NCBI GenBank assembly: GCA_965207595.1
Contig: CBDBMW010000012.1
Location: 2,108,001-2,172,000 of the forward strand
Reading direction: 5' to 3'
Source: JAGWAJ01 sp026707615
GTDB taxonomy: Bacteria; Acidobacteriota; Vicinamibacteria; Vicinamibacterales; UBA8438
DNA length: 64,000 bases
Shown here: one piece after another, positions 59,120-64,000 of the stretch
Layout of the letters: every line of letters begins with the position of its first letter
Position numbering within the stretch: the stretch's first letter is position 1
Position numbers and translations under genes: made by a program
Notes under the pieces: generated by a model
The model's database searches: none
Seen by the model: only the letters and a program-made list of their open reading frames with translations
What the model was told of the DNA's origin: nothing

Positions 59120-60850
59120 TTGGACGGCATCGTAAACGACGCCGGTGGACGTGGGAGTGCGGGGGCCGCACCGGGCCGGCCTCGCGTGATCGGTCTGGCG
59201 GTCGCCGCGTCGGCGCTCGCGGTGGGGCTTGCCTGCGTACCGCCGGCGGGGCAGGCGACGGCAGTGGTGCAGGCGCCGGACCCGGCGTCGCAGGCGGGCG
59301 AGGCCCTGACCGGCCGGCCGCTTCAGGAGACGCAGGCGCCGCTCCAGCCGGGGCTGGCGTTGCCGGAGGGGCCGCCGCCGAGCGAAGAGGCGGAGCCGCC
59401 GCCCGCGACGGAGCTGTACGAGGCGCCGGTCGCGCCGGCCGAGGAATCGGGTTCCCCGCCGGCAGGTGAGCGGATGGCGGCGGAGCCGTCCCTTGCGTCC
59501 GGCACCGCGCAGGATTTCGGGCGTGCGCGCCTGGGCGCAGACGTGGAGGCGTTGCGCGAGTTCCGCCCGTCCTATCCCTTCTGGCGTCACATCTTCACGA
59601 TCCCGGACGGGCGCATCGCGTTCGGCAGCCGCGAGGACGGCCGCCTGCTGGCCTCGTTCCCCACGCGAGGGAACTGGCAGCGCGACGGCGACTGGGAGGA
59701 CGCGGCGCTCGCGGCCACGCTCGACGGGCACCGGCTGCCGCGCGGCCTGAGCCGGCGGCGGGACGCGGTGGCGGATCTGCTCGAGCGGCGCGTCGGGCCG
59801 GTTCTCGACAACGCGACACGCGGGCGGTTCGTCGCCCCGCACGCGCGGCGCTACGGGCGGTTCCTCCGCGAGTGGGGCGCCATCTACGAGCGGTTCGGCG
59901 TCCCGTCGGAGATCGGTCTCGCCCAGGCCATGCTCGAGTCGGGACTGAACGGGCGGGCGCGGTCCCCGGTGCGGGCCCTCGGTTTCTGCCAGTGGCTGCC
60001 GCGCAACTGGAATCGCCTCAAGCGCCTGTCCCCCTACGTCATCGAGGGCTACAACCAGACGACGCAGGCGCCCTTCTGTGCGGCGTACCTGACGGCGCTC
60101 GCCACCATGTACGGCAGCTACATTCCGGCCCTGTCGGAGCACCACGCGGGCGGCACCAACGTCGGCCGGGTCGTGATCAACGGCGAGCGCCTGGGCGGCA
60201 TGGACCAGCGCGAGCAGTACCTGATGGGGTCGGACTTCGCGCGCGACCTGCGGCAGGTCTCGATCCGCCGCTACCGGGAGCTGTTCCGCACTTACGGCCC
60301 GAGGTCGGCGCTCTACGCGGAGATGGTCTTCGGCAACGGAGTCACCATCGCCGACATGATGGAGGAGACGCCGCAGGCGCGCATCTTCGCGATGCGGGCG
60401 CCGCGCGCGCTGCCGATCTCCGAGGTCATGGCGAAGTCCGGGCTGTCGCGCGACGACGTCCGCCGCTACAACCCGGCCCTCGTGCGGCGCGTGCCCGCCC
60501 GCGCCGCCGTCTACCTGCCGGAATACGTGCCGGAGTTCGGCCCGGACGTCTCGTTCTGGCACCGTCCGGCGCCTCCGGACTACGCGGCCGTGCTCCACGA
60601 GTTCGTGCGCCTGGACGTGCCGGTGGAGCGCTGGTACGAGCCGGGCTTCGAGCGGACCATCCAGGACTTCCGGGCACGCTTCGAGGCCACGAGCTCCGAG
60701 GAGGGCACGATCATGGCGAGCGTGCTCGGCTACCTGCTGCAGGACCTGCGGACGAGCCGGCGCGCCGCCATCCTGAACGAGTTCCGCGACAGCGACCGCA
60801 TCCGCCGGCTGTTCGACCGCGGCCGGCGCGAGCTGGTGGCGGGCTCCTGA
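59120..60850 (+). CDS. Lytic transglycosylase (MltD-like SLT domain)
   Basis: A 576-residue exported peptidoglycan hydrolase. The start is TTG 59120 behind GGGAGGGG at good spacing. A hydrophobic leader (VIGLAVAASALAVGLAC) carries a possible lipobox, then a proline/glutamate-rich linker to about residue 130. The catalytic SLT domain has GLAQAMLESGLNGRARSPVRALGFCQW in pieces; the glutamate of LES is the catalytic acid. The later TMYGSYIPALSEHHAGGTNVG and ISEVMAKSGLSRDDVRRYNPAL (LysM-like) segments fit MltD-type enzymes. It cleaves glycan strands to make 1,6-anhydro products. The gene is alone, flanked on both sides by dispersed repeats. Confidence 0.82.
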   Translation: MDGIVNDAGGRGSAGAAPGRPRVIGLAVAASALAVGLACVPPAGQATAVVQAPDPASQAGEALTGRPLQETQAPLQPGLALPEGPPPSEEAEPPPATELYEAPVAPAEESGSPPAGERMAAEPSLASGTAQDFGRARLGADVEALREFRPSYPFWRHIFTIPDGRIAFGSREDGRLLASFPTRGNWQRDGDWEDAALAATLDGHRLPRGLSRRRDAVADLLERRVGPVLDNATRGRFVAPHARRYGRFLREWGAIYERFGVPSEIGLAQAMLESGLNGRARSPVRALGFCQWLPRNWNRLKRLSPYVIEGYNQTTQAPFCAAYLTALATMYGSYIPALSEHHAGGTNVGRVVINGERLGGMDQREQYLMGSDFARDLRQVSIRRYRELFRTYGPRSALYAEMVFGNGVTIADMMEETPQARIFAMRAPRALPISEVMAKSGLSRDDVRRYNPALVRRVPARAAVYLPEYVPEFGPDVSFWHRPAPPDYAAVLHEFVRLDVPVERWYEPGFERTIQDFRARFEATSSEEGTIMASVLGYLLQDLRTSRRAAILNEFRDSDRIRRLFDRGRRELVAGS

Positions 60851-60932
60851 AGGACTGGGTGGGCGCCGAGCGGGGCCGCAGGCGCCAGGCGGAGGCCGCA
60901 GCGCGACCTTGCGGTCGCGGCGACGAATGATG

Positions 60933-61041
60933 GCTAGCGCCGCCAACCCGTCGCAGGCTCCGGGTCGGCCCCAGCCCCCACCGTCCCAGGAGCTTGCGCC
61001 GCGGCACGCACTCCGTTGGCGTTCTGCGGCGCAGGCTCCTA
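60933..61041. repeat. 109-bp dispersed hairpin repeat, copy B
   Basis: Partner of copy A at 40086-40194 (about 105/109). The hairpin arms are aggagcttgcgccgc (60988-61002) and gcggcgcaggctcct (61026-61040). On the minus strand the TAG of TAGGAGC is the stop codon of the FAD-dependent reductase gene, as copy A supplies the stop of the sigma-factor gene. Confidence 0.85.
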
Positions 61042-62172
61042 GGATTGGGTTGGGGCCTCGAGCGGCGGCTGCTGCCGCTGCAGGAAGGCGCGGTCGATCA
61101 GGAAGTTGCGCGTGAACCAGGGGTTGGCCAGCAGCCACCCCGCGGCGGCGCCGCGCACGCCGGCAGGCAGCCGATCGTGCAGGGGCCGGGCGCGCACGGG
61201 TTCGCCGAAACGCTCCGTGAGCCACCTGGCGTACGGCTCGAGACGCGCCCGATCGTAGCGGCCGTCGGCCGCGAGCAGGGTGTCCGCGGCCATCAGCCCC
61301 GACTCGACCGCGGGCCGTATCCCCTCCCCGCTCGCCGGGTAGGCGAGCCCGGCCGCGTCGCCGACGAGCAGCAGCCCGTCGCCCACCGGCTCGCGCGGTG
61401 AGGAACCGCGCAGGAGGTAGGCGTGCCCCGGCCAGCGCGCCGCCACATCACGCGGGATCTTCCCCGATGCCTGCAGCCAGTCGAAGAAGGCGCGGACGTG
61501 CGAGCGCAGCCCGCTGGAGTCCTGGCGGCCGAAGCCGACGTTCAGATAGTCGCCCTTGCGGAAGCACCAGCCGTAGCCGCGCAGGTCGGGGCAGAAGAAG
61601 AGCTCCGGCGTGTCTCCCGCGATCCGGCAGGCGGCGCCGTTCAGCCGGGGCTCGATCTCCTGTGCGGCGACGATCGGCTCGGCGCGCGGTGCGCGGTTCA
61701 GGGTGCGGGCCACCGGGCAGAAGTGGCCGCCGGCTCCGATCAGAACCGGAGCCGCGAGGCGGTCGTTGGCGACCCACGCGTCGCCGCGCCGCTCCAGCGT
61801 TGCCAGCGGTTCCCCGACCTCGAGCCGCGCCCCGGAGCGTTCCAGCAGGTAATGGTCGAATTCGCAGCGGCGGATGCCGTAGCTCACCGGTTCCCCGAAG
61901 CGCGTCTCTACCTCGCGACCGGGGCCGCGCGGGCCGAGGCGGCTGGTCCGGAACCCGGTGATCGGCTGCAGGGTGCGTCCCTCGGCATAGTCGGCGGGAT
62001 CGATCTCCAGAACGTCGAGGACGGGGGGCGTGATCCAGCCGGCGCACAGCTTGTCGCGCGGGAAGCGGGCCTTGTCGAGCACGACGACGTCGAGGCCGGC
62101 GCGCCGCAGGCGCCAGGCACAGCTCGAGCCGGCCGGACCGCCCCCGACGACCAGCACGTCGCAGCGCTCCAT
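61039..62172 (-). CDS. FAD-dependent oxidoreductase, geranylgeranyl-reductase-like
   Basis: A 377-residue flavoprotein of the geranylgeranyl reductase / p-hydroxybenzoate hydroxylase superfamily. The FAD loop is VLVVGGGPAGSSCAWRLRRAG (GxGxxG, residues 6-26), followed by DKARFPRDKLCAGWI (a conserved family motif) and GLLLVGDAAGLAYPASGEGI near residue 270. Such enzymes reduce isoprenoid double bonds or modify lipids. It overlaps the cyclopropane synthase stop by one base (TGATG), so both are made together; a role in membrane-lipid modification follows from that partnership. Confidence 0.83.
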   Translation of the reverse strand: MERCDVLVVGGGPAGSSCAWRLRRAGLDVVVLDKARFPRDKLCAGWITPPVLDVLEIDPADYAEGRTLQPITGFRTSRLGPRGPGREVETRFGEPVSYGIRRCEFDHYLLERSGARLEVGEPLATLERRGDAWVANDRLAAPVLIGAGGHFCPVARTLNRAPRAEPIVAAQEIEPRLNGAACRIAGDTPELFFCPDLRGYGWCFRKGDYLNVGFGRQDSSGLRSHVRAFFDWLQASGKIPRDVAARWPGHAYLLRGSSPREPVGDGLLLVGDAAGLAYPASGEGIRPAVESGLMAADTLLAADGRYDRARLEPYARWLTERFGEPVRARPLHDRLPAGVRGAAAGWLLANPWFTRNFLIDRAFLQRQQPPLEAPTQS

Positions 62173-63458
62173 CACGCCGGCCCTGTCGCGGCGCCGTTGC
62201 GATACAGGGCGTCGCGCGTCCAGGCGAGGTCGTTGTCCCCGCCCCGGCGGAAAACGATCTGGAAGAGCTGCATCCAGCCGGTCCGGAACGCGGCCTGCGA
62301 GCCGGCCAGGTAGAGCCGCCACGTGCGGTACAGCTCGGGGTCGGTCATGCGGGTCACCTGATCCTCGGCCGCCTCCAGGCGCGCCAGCCAGTCGCCGCAG
62401 GTCCGCGCGTAGTGCAGCCGCAGGTTCTCGACGTCCATGATCGACAGGTCCTGCGGTTCCAGGATCGCCTCCGCGACCTCGGAAACCGTGGGCGGGTAGG
62501 CGCCCGGAAAGACGCGCTTGCGGATCCACGGGTTGAGCGCCGCCGGTCGATCGCGGCCGATGAAGTGCAGGAGCCCGCGACCGCCGTCCGGTGGCAGGCT
62601 GCGGTCGATCACCTCGCCGAGCGCCTCGTAGTGGGCGGGCCCGACGTGCTCGAGCATTCCCACCGACACGAACGCGTCGAAGCGTCCGCTGACGTTGCGG
62701 TAGTCGTCCTGCACGAACTCCACGCGATCGTCCAGCGACTCCTTCCGGGCCCATTCGCGGGCGTACGCCACCTGCTCGCGCGAGAGGTTGAACGAGCGGA
62801 CGCTGACGCCGTAGTGCCGCGCCATGTGCAGGGCCAGCGCGCCCCAGCCGGAACCCGCCTCGACCACCCGCTCGCCCGCCCGCAGGCGCAGCTTGCGGCA
62901 GACCAGGTCGAGCTTGGCCTCCTGGGCCTCGTCGAGGCTCATCTCGGGCGTGGCGTAGTACGCGCAGGTGTAGACCATGCGGCGGTCGAGCCACAGCCGA
63001 TAGAAGTCGTTGCCGAGGTCGTAGTGGTGGCCGACGTTGGCGGCGGACCGCCCCCGGCTGTTGGACCGCATCCACAGCCGGCGCCGGCGCTTCGTGGCGG
63101 TCCACACCGCCCGGTTGACGCGGAAGACCGCCTCCACCGCGCCCACCAGATCGCCCTCCACCGTGATGCCGCCGTCCCGGAACCCGTCGCCGAGCCCGAC
63201 GTCCTGGTGCCGAACGATGCGCCAGAGCGAGCGCCGATCGCCCACGCGGACGGTCGCCACCGGGGCCGACGGGACGCTGTAGAACGTCGTGCCGTCCCAC
63301 AGGGCGATCCGCACGGGGGCGTCGCGCATTCTGGCTTGGATCTTGCTCAAGACGTAACGGTCGGCGGACGAGACCGGGTGCGCGCGGCTCTCGCCGCGGA
63401 CCTCGGTCGCGACGCCGGCCGACGGCCGTGCATCGGAAGCCGGGGAGTGGTCGGTCAT
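62172..63458 (-). CDS. Cyclopropane-fatty-acyl-phospholipid synthase-like methyltransferase
   Basis: A 428-residue SAM-dependent lipid methyltransferase. The SAM loop is VVEAGSGWGALALHMARHYG (about residues 195-214). HYDLGNDFYRLWLDRRMVYTCAYY is the substrate and bicarbonate region of cyclopropane synthases, and SVGMLEHVG and RTCGDWLARLE are further signatures. The N-terminal 140 residues match the lipid-binding extension of CFA synthase. It would add a methylene bridge to membrane lipids. The ATG at 63458 is normal. It is coupled to the following FAD oxidoreductase, so the pair may make saturated or methyl-branched lipids. Confidence 0.88.
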   Translation of the reverse strand: MTDHSPASDARPSAGVATEVRGESRAHPVSSADRYVLSKIQARMRDAPVRIALWDGTTFYSVPSAPVATVRVGDRRSLWRIVRHQDVGLGDGFRDGGITVEGDLVGAVEAVFRVNRAVWTATKRRRRLWMRSNSRGRSAANVGHHYDLGNDFYRLWLDRRMVYTCAYYATPEMSLDEAQEAKLDLVCRKLRLRAGERVVEAGSGWGALALHMARHYGVSVRSFNLSREQVAYAREWARKESLDDRVEFVQDDYRNVSGRFDAFVSVGMLEHVGPAHYEALGEVIDRSLPPDGGRGLLHFIGRDRPAALNPWIRKRVFPGAYPPTVSEVAEAILEPQDLSIMDVENLRLHYARTCGDWLARLEAAEDQVTRMTDPELYRTWRLYLAGSQAAFRTGWMQLFQIVFRRGGDNDLAWTRDALYRNGAATGPA

Positions 63459-63593
63459 GCCTCGTCAGTCTGCCACAGGTGGCGGCCGGGTGACGCTTCG
63501 CCGCCGGGGACCGGCCGGCCCCGCGCCGCCGGGTGCTACGATCGGTGGATCCGGCGGGCGGGGCGCCGGCGCGTTCACGGAAGAGAGTCTCCG

Positions 63594-63887
63594 ATGGCAG
63601 TCTATCGCGACGAGCGCGGGGTGGAGTACGAATCGGTCCCGCTCCCGACGCACGAGGTGACCGACGCGGTCCCGCTCGACGCGCGGATCCGGTCGAGGCG
63701 CGCCGCCCCGAAGCCCGTTCCGTTCTACCCCGGCACGGACGGCGCCGAGCTCGCCCGGCAGCCGCGGAGCCACCGCCGGCAGTGGACGGATGCCCAGTGG
63801 CTCGCCTACCGCGAGCAGCTCCAGCTCGAATCGGAGATGGCGCAGGACGACGCACCGGTGGCGGCGGTCGTGCTCATCAAGGAATGA
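63594..63887 (+). CDS. Hypothetical small protein
   Basis: A 97-residue soluble protein (MAVYRDERGVEYESVPLPTH, later KPVPFYPGTDGAELARQPRS). No signal peptide, membrane segment or cysteine motif. AGAGAG lies before ATG 63594. It has basic and acidic patches and a predicted C-terminal helix (DAQWLAYREQLQLESEMAQD), but no family is recognised. It reads away from the cyclopropane synthase gene. Confidence 0.55.
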   Translation: MAVYRDERGVEYESVPLPTHEVTDAVPLDARIRSRRAAPKPVPFYPGTDGAELARQPRSHRRQWTDAQWLAYREQLQLESEMAQDDAPVAAVVLIKE

Positions 63888-63924
63888 CCACTATAGTTGT
63901 CGGTTGGAGCTAAGGAGGCTTGCA

Positions 63925-64000
63925 ATGAGAAATGGCTGGCCGGTGGCGGCGGTGGTGGCGGTCGCGTTGCTCGCATCGACGGCGGCGCCGGTCGCCGCGC
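63925..64000 (+). CDS. Start of an exported protein (3' partial)
   Basis: ATG 63925 follows a strong AAGGAGG. The 25 visible codons (MRNGWPVAAVVAVALLASTA and on to PVAA) are a classic signal peptide, cut by the end of the window. The family cannot be told. Confidence 0.6.
   Translation, partial: MRNGWPVAAVVAVALLASTAAPVAA

Overview
The window is high-GC (about 68-70 % by impression) bacterial chromosome with no rRNA. Four secreted quinoprotein (PQQ-type beta-propeller) genes, a cytochrome c, secreted amidohydrolases, a secreted DinB protein and small lipoproteins suggest an Acidobacteriota-like organism, possibly Vicinamibacteria. That placement is inference from gene content; no marker gene proves it.

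Layout. Positions 1-12540 form a defence island: McrBC (type IV restriction, mcrB cut by the window edge), then a type I restriction-modification locus with two tandem hsdM genes (the first broken by two single-base frameshifts), hsdS, an embedded DUF433/DUF5615 toxin-antitoxin-like pair and hsdR, then an HNH nuclease. A tRNA-Ser(GCT) follows at 12790-12880, with a degenerate copy of its 3' end 72 bp away on the island side. Positions 12.9-26.3 kb hold a dihydroorotate dehydrogenase-like gene, secreted proteins, small accessory genes (an MNT nucleotidyltransferase with a HEPN stub, an aspartic protease, a phage-type lipoprotein, a Uma2 nuclease) and a catabolic block of two amidohydrolases and two quinoproteins.

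Positions 26332-31121 look like a small integrative mobilizable element. It has a tyrosine integrase next to an 18-bp repeat that recurs (17/18) at the far end, a MobC-like gene below three perfect inverted repeats (candidate oriT), and a DUF262/DUF1524 (GmrSD-like) nuclease as cargo. A 5' stub of a second integrase overlaps the right-hand repeat and reads into a formylglycine-generating-enzyme-like gene followed by two sister lipoproteins.

Positions 33-42.2 kb carry a serine hydrolase, envelope proteins, two near-identical outer-membrane barrel genes flanking a translationally coupled ECF sigma factor and membrane Ser/Thr kinase, and a SnoaL protein. Positions 42.2-49.3 kb hold two quinoprotein operons that appear to share one promoter design (TTGCGC, 17 bp, GATGAT), separated by a DUF4143 ATPase. 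The rest holds CvpA, a CopG antitoxin, a HEPN/MNT pair, SprT, a second secreted propeller, a ubiA-dprE1-dprE2-like cluster resembling the decaprenylphosphoryl-arabinose pathway, VapBC, a GntP permease, a lytic transglycosylase, and a two-gene unit of cyclopropane synthase and FAD reductase.

A mosaic family of about 110-bp dispersed hairpin repeats is scattered through the window. Its copies sit exactly at the stop codons of several genes, and one copy encodes the N-terminus of the kinase.
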